Position numbers and translations under genes: made by a program. A DNA stretch of 64,000 nucleotides from JAEULH01 sp963746275 (GTDB taxonomy: Bacteria > Pseudomonadota > Alphaproteobacteria > Rhodospirillales > Defluviicoccaceae): contig CAVVAX010000027.1 in NCBI GenBank assembly GCA_963746275.1, positions 41,629-105,628 on the forward strand, written 5' to 3'. Below are positions 44,615 to 54,142 of the stretch, piece after piece (the first letter of the stretch is position 1; every line of letters starts with the position of its first letter). The notes beneath the pieces were generated by a model. The model was not told where the DNA came from. It worked only from the letters and a program-made list of their open reading frames with translations, and ran no database searches.

Positions 44615-45109
44615 TCAGTCGTACGCCTCGGCCTCGCGAATGCCCCAGATCTGCGACCGTGGAGCCCAGCCGCGCAGCCCGTTGACCTCGATCCGACACC
44701 AGCCTGAATCGGCCGGGCAGCGCAAAAGCTTGCCGATGACCCCCGCCTCGGCCTGGGCCACCGCCGGGCTCGCGCCGTTCGGCTTCTCTCTGAGCGGCTG
44801 CAGCTTCGAGGTGATGATTACCGTCCGCCGGGTGCTCAGCATGTTCGAGTGCACCCAGCCCTCCTCGCCCTGCCAGTCGCGGACCCGGCGCCAGACGTCG
44901 AACTCGGCGATGACTTCGAGCGGCAGGCCCGGGCGGCGGTACACCCAGGCGACGGGGTACTGGTTGCCGGGACCGGCGCGCAGGTTGACCTCGGCAGCGC
45001 GGAGGCTGACGAAGCGCGAGGTTGCGGCCTCGGCTGCCGCAGCGGCAAGCGGCAGCATCAGTGGCGCAAGAAGGGCGAGGCAGAGTGCAACGAGGCTGGC
45101 GCGAGGCAT
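44615..45109 (-). CDS. SH3-domain protein, exported
   Basis: A 164-residue protein with a signal peptide (SLVALCLALLAPLMLPLAAA) and two bacterial SH3_3 domains: VNLRAGPGNQYPVAWVYRR with WVHSNMLS, and LLRCPADSGWCRIEV with RGWAPRSQIWG. Such proteins bind peptidoglycan or act at the envelope. It lies alone, divergent from the dehydrogenase gene. Function beyond this is unknown. Confidence 0.85.
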   Translation of the reverse strand: MPRASLVALCLALLAPLMLPLAAAAAEAATSRFVSLRAAEVNLRAGPGNQYPVAWVYRRPGLPLEVIAEFDVWRRVRDWQGEEGWVHSNMLSTRRTVIITSKLQPLREKPNGASPAVAQAEAGVIGKLLRCPADSGWCRIEVNGLRGWAPRSQIWGIREAEAYD

Positions 45110-45230
45110 GTACGCTTGGCGATGACAATTGCGGGTCGGCGACTATAGTGGCTGCCGGCGGTCGACGGTCAACCCGGGTTGCTGAAGGCGCCACCAGAGG
45201 CTCGGCGGACCTGCCGGCGGCACGGCGACA

Positions 45231-46223
45231 ATGGCAAAGCAGAAACCCCTCGTTATCGTAACGCGAAAGCTCCCCGGCGTCATCGAGACGCGGATGATGG
45301 AGCTGTTCGACGTGCGCCTGAACCTCGACAATGCGCCGATGCCGGCGGAGCAGCTTGCCCAGGCGGCCGCCAGCGCCGACGTGCTGGTGCCGACGGTGAC
45401 CGACCGGATCGACGCGAAGCTGCTCGGCGCCCCCGACTGCCGGCTCAAGCTGATCGCCAACTACGGCGCCGGCGTCGACAACATCGACATCCGCGCCGCC
45501 TACGCCCGCGGCATCACCGTCACCAACACGCCTGACGTGCTGACCGAGGACACGGCGGACATGACCATGGCCATGATCCTGTCGGTGCCGAGAAGGCTGA
45601 CGGAGGGCGAGCGGGTGCTGCGCGCGGGCGGCTGGACGGGGTGGTCGCCGACCTGGATGCTCGGCCACCGGGTTTCCGGCACGCGCCTCGGCATCGTCGG
45701 CATGGGCCGCATCGGCCAGGCCGTCGCCCGCCGCGCCCGCGGCTTCAACATGAGCATCCACTACCACAACCGCAGGCCCGTGCATCCCGACGTCGAGGCG
45801 GAGCTGGAGGCGACCTATCACGAGAGCCTCGACCAGATGCTGTCGCGAATGGACTTCATCACCGTCCACTGCCCGCACACGCCGGCCACCTATCATCTGC
45901 TGTCCGCCCGCAGGCTGAAGCTGATGCAGCCGCACGCCTACATCGTCAACACCGCCCGCGGCGAGATCATCGACGAGGTCGCGCTGATCCGCATGCTGCG
46001 CAACAAGGAGCTGGCCGGCGCGGCGCTGGACGTGTTCGAGAACGAGCCCAGGGTCAACCCGAAGCTGCTGCAGCTCGACAACGTCATCCTCCTGCCGCAC
46101 CTCGGCTCGGCGACGCTTGAGGGCCGCATCGGCATGGGCGAGTGCGTGCTGATCAACATCAAGAGCTTCGTCGACGGCCACAAGCCGCCGAACCGCGTCC
46201 TTCCCGAGGACGTGAGGTTCTGA
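45231..46223 (+). CDS. D-isomer-specific 2-hydroxyacid dehydrogenase (glyoxylate reductase-like)
   Basis: A 330-residue NAD(P)-dependent dehydrogenase. The NAD-binding motif is GIVGMGRIGQAVARRA. The catalytic Arg lies in VNTARGEIIDEVAL, the Glu in DVFENEPRVNP, and the His in LPHLGSAT. NYGAGVDNID and NTPDVLTEDTADM are typical of GyaR/glyoxylate-hydroxypyruvate reductases. ATG 45231 is the natural start. Exact substrate is not certain. Divergent from the SH3 gene, convergent with the hydrolase. Confidence 0.9.
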   Translation: MAKQKPLVIVTRKLPGVIETRMMELFDVRLNLDNAPMPAEQLAQAAASADVLVPTVTDRIDAKLLGAPDCRLKLIANYGAGVDNIDIRAAYARGITVTNTPDVLTEDTADMTMAMILSVPRRLTEGERVLRAGGWTGWSPTWMLGHRVSGTRLGIVGMGRIGQAVARRARGFNMSIHYHNRRPVHPDVEAELEATYHESLDQMLSRMDFITVHCPHTPATYHLLSARRLKLMQPHAYIVNTARGEIIDEVALIRMLRNKELAGAALDVFENEPRVNPKLLQLDNVILLPHLGSATLEGRIGMGECVLINIKSFVDGHKPPNRVLPEDVRF

Positions 46224-46370
46224 CCCAGCACCGGCAGCTGCCGCTCCAGCCGCCCCATCCGCCCGCGTATCGTTAGGCAAAAGGCGGGTTAGCGATCAAC
46301 GCGCGGTGCGGCGGCCTTACTGCGGGGGCTTCCGGCGAGCCCAATATGGCGTGGGTCGCTGCGGCCTTGG

Positions 46371-47204
46371 CTATTCGGCGGCGGTGGCGTCCGCGTCCTT
46401 CTCTTCGCTGCCGAGGGTCTTCTCCAGCCAGGCGCAGATTCGCTCCGCCACGGCTCGCCAGCCCGGCTCCAGCATCATCGCGTGGGCCATGTTGGGGAAG
46501 ATTTCGGCCTTGGTCCCGTACGTGGTCGCCGTCGCCTCCAGCCCGCCGCGGAAGACGAAGGCATCGCTCTCGGCGCCCAGCACCAGCACCGGCGTCTTTA
46601 GCTCCGCCGACGGCATCGATGGCGGCAGGTCGAGGCCAGCGAGGTCGAGGATCACCATCTGCAATTCCGCCTGTAGCTTGGGCAGGATCGCTTCGATGAC
46701 GTGGTCGGGGCAGTCCTCCGAGAACAGCGCCCGGCGGATGCTGGCGGTGTCTGCCATCCACGGGCCGAACGCCTGGATCATGCTGAGCTCGTAGAATAGC
46801 CGCGGATTGGTGAAGGCGATGCCATAGAAGGTGCCGATCAGGCCGTGCGGCGGGACCGCCGCCAAGAGCACCGCCGCCGGCGTCGGGTGCGCGTGCATGT
46901 ACTTCTGCACGACCATGCCGCCCATGGAGTGCCCGATCAGGACGGGCGGCCTGGGCATCGCCAGGGCCACCTGCTCGAGGTCGGTCACGTAGTCGCTCAA
47001 CCGCGCGAACGCCAGCTGCTCCCAGCCGCCGCTTTCGCCGTGGCCGCGCAGGCTGAGCGCGTGCGCCTCGTAGCCACGCTCGGCGAAGAACGGCAGGAAG
47101 TGGTGGTCCCAGATCCAGGCGCCGCCATAGGCGCCATGGACGAAAACAAGCGGCGGGTGCTTCGACGGACGCCGCGGTCGGCGGCTGATGACTTCGATGT
47201 TCAC
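46371..47204 (-). CDS. alpha/beta hydrolase
   Basis: A 277-residue alpha/beta-fold hydrolase. The oxyanion HGAYGGAW lies near residue 23, and the nucleophile elbow IGHSMGGM near residue 90. The Asp is likely in AESDAFV and the His in MAHAMMLEPGW. A lid of about 65 residues follows the nucleophile. Substrate unknown. It is upstream-isolated from the convergent dehydrogenase; an AT-rich stretch at 47230-47260 may carry its promoter. Confidence 0.87.
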   Translation of the reverse strand: MNIEVISRRPRRPSKHPPLVFVHGAYGGAWIWDHHFLPFFAERGYEAHALSLRGHGESGGWEQLAFARLSDYVTDLEQVALAMPRPPVLIGHSMGGMVVQKYMHAHPTPAAVLLAAVPPHGLIGTFYGIAFTNPRLFYELSMIQAFGPWMADTASIRRALFSEDCPDHVIEAILPKLQAELQMVILDLAGLDLPPSMPSAELKTPVLVLGAESDAFVFRGGLEATATTYGTKAEIFPNMAHAMMLEPGWRAVAERICAWLEKTLGSEEKDADATAAE

Positions 47205-47296
47205 TCTGGTCCCCCAAGGTCCTTAGGCGTTGCCCTTGACATTATCCTAATATTGCGTCGCACCCAAGCCCGCGTAACGGCGTTGTCGAAGCATCA

Positions 47297-49681
47297 TCAT
47301 TCCTTCCCCTCGCCGGGCGTCGCCCGCCGGCCGACATGCCGCAGGACGACGGCGGCGAACGGCGGCAGGTTCAGGCCGAGCGAGAACGGCCGGCCATGCA
47401 TCGGCCAGTCCTCGGCGTCCACGCCGCCGTAGTTGCCGACGTTACCGCCGCCGTAGCGCTCGGCGTCGGTGTTCAGGCTCTCGGCGTAGAAGCCGCTGTC
47501 GGGTACGCCGACCCGGTAACCCATGCGCACCACCGGCGTGAAGTTGCAGACGATCACGACCGAGCCGCGTCCGCTCGCGTCCCGGCGCAGGAACGAAATC
47601 ACGCTCTGCTCTGTATCGTTGGCGTCGATCCACTCGAAGCCCTCCGCGGCGCAGTCGAGCTCGTGCAGCGCGGGCACCGAGCGGTAGAGGGCGTTGAGGT
47701 CGCGCACCAGCCGCTGGACACCGGCATGCAGGGGATCCTCCAGCAGATGCCAGTCGAGGCTGAGCTCCGGGTTCCACTCCCGCTCCGGGGCGAACTCCTG
47801 GCCCATGAACATGAGCTTCTTTCCCGGGTGGGTGAAGAACAGCGCATAGAGCAGGCGGAGGTTGGCGAAGCTCTGCCAGCGATCTCCCGGCATCCGGGCC
47901 AGCAGCGAGCCGCGCCCCGACGAGACCTCCTCGTGCGACAGCGGCAAGATGTGGTGCTCGTGGAACGCGCTCGCCGGCCCCGAGACCAGCTCGTCGTGAT
48001 AGTACTTGCGGTGCACCGGGTTGCGCGAGACGTAGCGGAGCGTGTCGCGGACCCAGTTTGTGTTCCAGCGGTAGCCGAAGCCGAGGCCGCCGAGCGCGGC
48101 CGGGTGCGCCACCGACGGCCAGGCCGAACTTTCTTCGGCGATGGTGAAGGTGCCGGGCGCATGCGCGGCGACCGCCTCGTTGACGCGGCGCAGGACGTCG
48201 ATGGCATCGAGGTTCTCGTGCCCGCCGTGCCGGTTCGGCGTCCACTCGCCGCGGGAGCGGCCGTAATCGAGGTAGAGCATCGACGCCACCGCCGAAACGC
48301 GCAGGGCGTCGACGTGATATTCCTTCAGCCAGAACAGTGCGTTGCTGACGAGGTAGCTGCTCACCTCCCTGCGGCCGTAGTCGTAGATGAGGGTGTTCCA
48401 CCCCGGGTGGCGGCGCTGCCGCGGGTCCGGGTGCTCGTAGAGATGCGTGCCGTCGAACAGCCGCAGGCCATGCGGGTCGTCGGAGAAGTGGAAGGGCACC
48501 CAGTCGACGATGACGCCGATGCCGGCCTGGTGGCAGCGGTCGACGAGCAGGCGAAACTCGTCGGGGCTGCCCCACCGGCTGGTCGGCGCGAACATGGCGA
48601 AGGGCTGGTAGCCGAGCGAGCCGTCGAAGTCGAACTCGGCCACCGGCATCAGCTCGATGTGGGTGAAGCCCATGTCGCGGACGTAGCCGACGAGTTCGTC
48701 GGCGAGCTCCCGGTAGCTGAGCCAGCGGTGGCCCTCCTCGGGCTTGCGCCGCCAGGAGGCGAGATGGACCTCGTAGATCGAGATCGGCGCCTCGCGGCCG
48801 TTATAGCGGGCGCGGTTTCCCATCCACTCGCCGTCGCCCCAGCAATAGGCTGCGAGGTCGTGAACGATGGCGGCCGACCCCGGCGACGTCTCGACGAAGA
48901 AGGCGAACGGGTCGCACTTGTCGGTCAGCAGCGCGCCCGAGGCGGCCTTGATCTCGTACTTGTAGAGCTGACCGGCGCGGACGCCTGGGATGAAGATCTC
49001 CCACACCCCGCATTCGTGGCGCAGGCGCATGCCGTGGCGGCGGCCGTCCCAGGCGTTGAATTCGCCGATCACCGCGACACGTGCGGCATGCGGCGCCCAG
49101 ACGGCGAAGGCGACCCCGTCGACGCCGTCGAGTGTCATCGGATGCGCGCCGAGCCGCTTGTAGCTCTCGAGGTGGCTGCCCTCGGCCAGGAGATGAGCGT
49201 CAGCCTCGGCCAGGACCGGTGGAAAGCGGTAGGGATCCTCGACGTCAACCTGACCCTCGCCCTCACCGTTGCGCGCGCGCAGCCGGTAGGCGAAGCGCTC
49301 CCGCCGGCCGGGGATGGCGCCGGCGAACAGCCCCGCCTCATGGACGCGGCCGAGCTCGGCCACGACCTCGCCGCTGGTCGCGTCCACCACCGCGACCGCG
49401 GCTGCGTTGGGAAGGAACGCGCGGACCAGCAGCGGGCCGTCATCGCCGCCGAAGCGGTGCATGCCGAAGAAGCCGAACGGATCGCGATGGTCGGCGGCCA
49501 GCACCGCGGCGACGTCGTGCTCCGGGGCCATCGCCTCGGCCGGCACCGATGCACGGGCTCGGGCGGCGGGCGCAGGGTCGGCGGGCGCAGGGTCGCCGGG
49601 CGCACGGTCGGCAGGCGGTTTGGGACCGGTCGGGGAAGCGGGAGGCTCTGGCGTGGGCTGGGAGGCGGCAGCGGGCGGCAC
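47297..49681 (-). CDS. glgB: GlgB-type branching enzyme homologue with altered catalytic site
   Basis: A 794-residue GH13/CBM48 protein built like glycogen branching enzyme: GlgB_N domain, CBM48, catalytic barrel (GMHRFGG, GFTHIELMPVAEFDFDGS) and beta C-terminal domain. The acid/base segment AEESSAWPSV is intact. The nucleophile motif reads LRVSAVASMLYLDY, where branching enzymes have LRVDAVAS, so Asp is Ser (codon 48293-48295). The third carboxylate motif is SHEEV instead of SHDEV. The frame is open from GTG 49681. A Pro/Ala-rich N-terminal extension continues in another frame to ATG 50078 (AAGGA upstream), one extra base near 49780. Activity is doubtful; no other glg genes are adjacent. Confidence 0.85.
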   Translation of the reverse strand: MPPAAASQPTPEPPASPTGPKPPADRAPGDPAPADPAPAARARASVPAEAMAPEHDVAAVLAADHRDPFGFFGMHRFGGDDGPLLVRAFLPNAAAVAVVDATSGEVVAELGRVHEAGLFAGAIPGRRERFAYRLRARNGEGEGQVDVEDPYRFPPVLAEADAHLLAEGSHLESYKRLGAHPMTLDGVDGVAFAVWAPHAARVAVIGEFNAWDGRRHGMRLRHECGVWEIFIPGVRAGQLYKYEIKAASGALLTDKCDPFAFFVETSPGSAAIVHDLAAYCWGDGEWMGNRARYNGREAPISIYEVHLASWRRKPEEGHRWLSYRELADELVGYVRDMGFTHIELMPVAEFDFDGSLGYQPFAMFAPTSRWGSPDEFRLLVDRCHQAGIGVIVDWVPFHFSDDPHGLRLFDGTHLYEHPDPRQRRHPGWNTLIYDYGRREVSSYLVSNALFWLKEYHVDALRVSAVASMLYLDYGRSRGEWTPNRHGGHENLDAIDVLRRVNEAVAAHAPGTFTIAEESSAWPSVAHPAALGGLGFGYRWNTNWVRDTLRYVSRNPVHRKYYHDELVSGPASAFHEHHILPLSHEEVSSGRGSLLARMPGDRWQSFANLRLLYALFFTHPGKKLMFMGQEFAPEREWNPELSLDWHLLEDPLHAGVQRLVRDLNALYRSVPALHELDCAAEGFEWIDANDTEQSVISFLRRDASGRGSVVIVCNFTPVVRMGYRVGVPDSGFYAESLNTDAERYGGGNVGNYGGVDAEDWPMHGRPFSLGLNLPPFAAVVLRHVGRRATPGEGKE

Positions 49682-49941
49682 TTTCCCGGCGGGCTCGGCA
49701 GCCTCGGCCGGCGGCGCCTTTGCCGGTTGCGTCGGGCGAGAGCCCGGGGCGTTGCCGGTCGCGCCGGTCGATTTCAGCAGCCTTGGCCGGACCCTTGGCC
49801 GATGCCGCGGGAGCCGCTGGAGCCGAAGCCCGGTTTGGCGGCGTCGGGCGCCTGCCCGTGGTGGCCGCGGCCGGCGGCGGGGCGGCCGGTGCGTCGATAA
49901 CCTCGCCCGCCGACGCAGAACCGCCGGCAGCGGCGGCGGCT

Positions 49942-50019
49942 GCCGCTTCGGCCTTCGGCTCCTGCGGCTGGCTGCCGGTAGCCGCTTCGGCCTTCGGCTC
50001 CTGCGGCTGGCTGCCGGTA
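49942..50019 (-). repeat. 39-bp tandem repeat (two copies) in the GlgB N-terminal extension
   Basis: Two exact copies, 49942-49980 and 49981-50019. On the minus strand each encodes the 13 residues ATGSQPQEPKAEA. It lies in the frame starting at ATG 50078, supporting that this region is translated as a flexible linker. Confidence 0.85.
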
Positions 50020-50078
50020 GCCGGATGAGCCTGGGGATCGGGATGAGCCTGGCGCGATACGGTTGGTTTCCTGCTCAT

Positions 50079-50437
50079 CGTCCGTCGTCCTTCTGCATAC
50101 CGCCGCGCCGCCGTGGACGAGCCGCGCGCTGAGGACGGTCGATGCGCGCGCTGACCCTCGCCCCGCAAAGCGGTTCCCCATCCGCTGCGGCCTGATTATC
50201 GGCTCGCTCCCGCCACAAATCCGGCGCAAGCGGCCGGTCCCGTTCGTCGCTCAGAGCCCTGATTGTGGTTTTAGCGTGGAACCGCGGCGCTTGTGAAGAC
50301 AACTCGCCGCTCAGGCGTACGCTGTGGCCGCGCGCCGGCGGCTCGCGCCTAGGCGCTTGCGCACCGGCTGCGGCGGAGCATCTGACGACGAGCGCAGCCG
50401 ACTTGCGCGGCAGCGAAAGCCTGGATCTACGGCGACC
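50079..50437. other. divergent intergenic region between glgB extension and rtcB
   Basis: A 359-base GC-rich gap between divergently oriented genes, so it must hold both promoters. No tRNA, terminator or clear operator is seen. Short open frames here have no recognised motif. Confidence 0.45.
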
Positions 50438-51619
50438 ATGTACCGCTACAAGGACAACATCATCACCTTCCTGCCGCCCGAGGCGATCGAGCCTGAGGCG
50501 CGCGCACAGCTCGAAAACATCGCCGCGATGCCGTTCATCCACAGGCACGTCGCGGTGATGCCCGACTGCCACCTGCGGCGCGGCGCGACGGTCGGCTGCG
50601 TCATCGCGACGAAGGGCGCGATCATCCCGGCGGCCGTCGGCGTCGACATCGGCTGCGGCATGATCGCCGTGCGCACCGGTTTCCAGGCCAGCCAGCTTCC
50701 GGACGACCTGCACGATCTGCATGCGGGGATCGAGCGGCGCATCCCGCTTTCGGCCGGCGGCTACAACCGCGAGGTCCACGGCACCGCGGTGGCGCGGGTC
50801 AAGGCGCTGGCGGCCACGGCCCGCGAGCACTACGCTCGGATGACCCGCAGTGGCTGGGAGGTGCAGCTCGGCTCGCTCGGCGGCGGCAACCACTTCATCG
50901 AGGTCTGCCTCGACGAGGCCGACCGGGTGTGGCTCGTGCTCCACTCCGGCTCGCGCGGCATCGGCAACCAGCTCGCCAACATGCACATCAAGGCGGCGCA
51001 GCGGCTCATGGACGAGCGCCACATCGCCCTTGCCGACCGCGACCTCGCCTACCTACCGGAGAGCGTCCCGGGCTTCGAGGCGTACATGGTCGACCTCCAC
51101 TGGGCCCAGGAGTTTGCGCTTCTCAACCGCGAGGAGATGATGGACCGGGTGCTGACCGAGGTCTCCTACGCGATGTACGGCGAGGACGGCCATCAGCGTG
51201 AGATCGAGCGCGAGCGCATCAACTGCCACCACAACTTCACCCAACACGAGCGCCACTTCGGCGCCGGCGTCTGGGTCACGCGCAAGGGCGCGATCCAGAT
51301 GAAGCAGGGGCAGAAGGGGGTGATCCCGGGCTCCATGGGCACCCGCTCCTACATCGTCTCGGGGCTTGCGAACGCGTTCTCCTACCACTCCGCGCCGCAC
51401 GGCGCCGGCCGGCGGATGTCGCGGACAGCGGCGAAGAAGCGGTTCACCCTCGCCGACCTGGAGGCGCAGATGGCGGGCGTCGTCTACCGCCACTCCAAGG
51501 CGTTCATCGACGAGATCCCGGCCGCCTACAAGGACATCGACGAGGTGATGGAGAACGCCAAGGAGCTCGTCACTGTCGAGCATACGCTCCGCCAGATCAT
51601 CAACGTCAAGGGGAGCTGA
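50438..51619 (+). CDS. rtcB: RtcB family RNA ligase
   Basis: A 393-residue 3'-phosphate RNA ligase, which joins 2',3'-cyclic phosphate or 3'-phosphate ends to 5'-OH using GTP. Metal-binding motifs are VGVDIGCGM (Asp, Cys), GGGNHF and LHSGSRGIG, with CHHNFTQHE. The guanylated His is in APHGAGRRMSR. The family length is normal. The start ATG 50438 (MYRYKDNI) matches the family; an upstream in-frame extension is Arg-rich. No archease or RtcA/RtcR is adjacent. It may act in RNA repair, like thpR at 2.7 kb. Confidence 0.93.
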   Translation: MYRYKDNIITFLPPEAIEPEARAQLENIAAMPFIHRHVAVMPDCHLRRGATVGCVIATKGAIIPAAVGVDIGCGMIAVRTGFQASQLPDDLHDLHAGIERRIPLSAGGYNREVHGTAVARVKALAATAREHYARMTRSGWEVQLGSLGGGNHFIEVCLDEADRVWLVLHSGSRGIGNQLANMHIKAAQRLMDERHIALADRDLAYLPESVPGFEAYMVDLHWAQEFALLNREEMMDRVLTEVSYAMYGEDGHQREIERERINCHHNFTQHERHFGAGVWVTRKGAIQMKQGQKGVIPGSMGTRSYIVSGLANAFSYHSAPHGAGRRMSRTAAKKRFTLADLEAQMAGVVYRHSKAFIDEIPAAYKDIDEVMENAKELVTVEHTLRQIINVKGS

Positions 51620-51890
51620 GCGGACCGCGCCAGCGGTGCGGCCGACGGCGGTGTCTGTGCAAAAGAACTGGGCGGATCGAGGACCGGGCGGGATAGCCGT
51701 GCTCGGCCGCCAGCCAGCCTCGACAAGCCGGCCTCTCGTATCGCCGTTCCGTCCCGGGCCATCATCCTGGCATAAGCCTGCGGAACGTCATGGCCGATAC
51801 GGCGCCCGGCGCGCGCCGGACGCCGGAGACGGGGGGCAAGGCCGCCGCATCGGGGCCCCGGCGAACTCGGCCTCGGAGATGCTCGGGGCG

Positions 51891-51967
<77 letters not shown>

Positions 51968-52233
51968 GCTCAACCCACCGCCGCCGGTAAGGGATCTTCC
52001 CGTGTCCTACGTCCGCCACGCGCCGACGTAGGCACGGCGACCACCGACCGGACGTTGTTATAGGCGATTGCGCCGCCGACTCAAGGCATGCCTGCTCGCC
52101 CGCGTCGATGCGCGATCCCGAAGGGCCTCGGCGCCGGGCGGCCCCCGCCGGCAGCCCCGCCTCCGGCAACCGTTTCCTAAGATTTCCGCGGCATCGTCAG
52201 CGCAGGAACCATCTGCCGGAACACTTCCAGGCC

Positions 52234-54035
52234 ATGGCGACGCAACGCTACTCCGTCACCCCGCACCCCATCGAAACCCTGCTGACCTGGGTGAAGTCGG
52301 GCGAGATCGCCATCCCCGAGATCCAGCGGCCGTTCGTCTGGGAGGCGACGAAGGTCAGGAACCTGCTCGATTCCCTCTACCGCGGTTATCCGGTTGGCTA
52401 CCTCATCGCCTGGCGCAACCCAACGGTGCGGCTCAAGGACGGCACGTCGTCCAACGGCAAGCGCATCCTTATCGACGGCCAGCAGCGGGTCACCGCGCTG
52501 ATGGCGGCGCTGCTCGGCCAGGAGGTGCTGACCAAGGACTACGAGACGGTGCGCATCCGCATCGCCTTCCATCCCGGCGAGGAGCGGTTCGAGGTCGCCA
52601 ATCCCCTGATCCGCAAAGATGCCGCCTGGATCGCCGACGTGGCCGACGTCTTCGCCCCCGAGGCCAGCGTCAGCGAGCTCACCGACGGCTACAGCGAGCG
52701 CAACGAGGGCTGCGACCGGCGGCATGTCTCGCGCGTCCTGGAGCGGCTGCGCAAGATTATCAACAACCACGTGGCCGTCATCGAGCTTGCCGAGGATCTC
52801 GACATCGAGACGGTCACCGAGATCTTCATCCGGGTGAACTCCGCCGGCACCGAGCTGTCCCAGGCCGACTTCGCCATGTCGAAGATCGCCGTCAACGACG
52901 CCTGCGGCGGCAACCTCCTGCGCAAGGCCATCGACTACTTTTGCCACCTGGCCGTCGCCCCCGACTTCTTTGCCCGCATCGAGAGGAACGACAAGGCTTT
53001 CGCCGCGTCCGAGTTCCTGGCGCAGATGCGCTGGCTGAAGGACGTCAACGACGACATCTACGACCCCACCTACACCGACATGCTCCGGGTCGCCTTCATC
53101 TCGGAGTTCGGCCGCGGCCGGCTGGCGGACCTGGTCGCGCTCCTTTCCGGCCGCAACTTCGAGACCAGGGCCTTCGAGGAGGCGATCGTCAGCGACTCCT
53201 TCGCGAGGCTGCGGAGGGGCGTGCTCGCCTTCATCAACCAGACCCATTTCGAGCGCCTGACGATGATCCTGCGCTCCGCCGGCTTCGTCACCAGCGACCT
53301 CATCGGCGGCCGCAACGCGGTCAACTTCGCCTACGTCCTCTACCTGCGCGGCCGCAGCGAGGGGCTTCCCGCCGCGGATCTCGAGCGGCTGGTCCGGCGC
53401 TGGTATGCCATGTCGGTGCTTGCGCGGCCGCTACACCGGCAGCAGCCCGGAGACGGCCTTCGACGTCGACATCCGCCAGATCGAAACCCGCGGCCTCGCT
53501 CAGTACGCCGAAGCGCTGATCGCGAACGAGTTGCCCGAGAGCTTCTGGACGGGAATGCTCCCCCAGCTCATGGACACCTCGTCGGCCCGGAGCCCCTACT
53601 TCCTCGCCTACAAGGCGGCGCAGGCGAAGCTCGGCGATAAGGGCTTCCTCTCCCGCGACATCACCGTGCGCGACTTGCTGCTCAACCGCAGCGACGTGCA
53701 CCACGTCTATCCGAAGCAGCACCTGAAGGCGCAGGGACTTGGCGCCCGGCCGCTACAACCAGATCGCCAACTTCGTCGTCGCCCAGAGCGAGATCAACAT
53801 CGCCATCGGCGACAAGGCGCCGGCGCGCTACTTCGCCGAGCTCGCCGAACAGGCCCTCGGCGGGTCGCGCAAGTACGGCGGCATCACCGACGCCGCCGAG
53901 ATGCGCGCCAACCTCCGCGCAAGCTGCGTTCCGGTGACCCTGCTCGATGGCCAGATCCCGGCGTACGACGACTTCCTCGCCGAGCGGCGCAAGCTCATGG
54001 CGCTGAAGATCAAGGCCTGGTTCGAGATGCTGTAA
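52234..54035 (+). CDS. DUF262/DUF1524 GmrSD-like protein (two frameshifts)
   Basis: About 600 residues if two extra bases are removed. The N-terminal DUF262 (ParB-like) domain has IPEIQRPFVWE and ILIDGQQRVTAL, the DGQQR nucleotide-binding motif. The C-terminal part has an HNH-type DVHHVYPKQHL and NQIANF. This is the GmrS-GmrD layout of type IV restriction enzymes, which cut modified DNA. Frame breaks lie near 53416 (extra T in GTGCTTGCG) and 53741 (extra G in CTTGGCGCC). ATG 52234 starts the conserved region. It lies between two tRNA genes, next to a PIN-like gene, as in defence cassettes. Confidence 0.82.
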
Positions 54036-54142
54036 GGCGGTAAGCCTCCGGACACGACAACGGCAACGGTGCCGGCGTTACAACGCCGCTGGGCCCGCTT
54101 GCCTATGAAAGCGGCCAGCAATACAGTGCGCCGAGTCCGCCG

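Noticed and set aside
44259..46280. 673-residue minus-strand open frame
   Set aside because: It covers the 2-hydroxyacid dehydrogenase antisense and the SH3 gene in the wrong frame; His/Arg/Val-rich composition is typical of GC-rich shadow frames.
47336..49900. 854-residue plus-strand open frame
   Set aside because: Antisense shadow of glgB with no recognisable domain.
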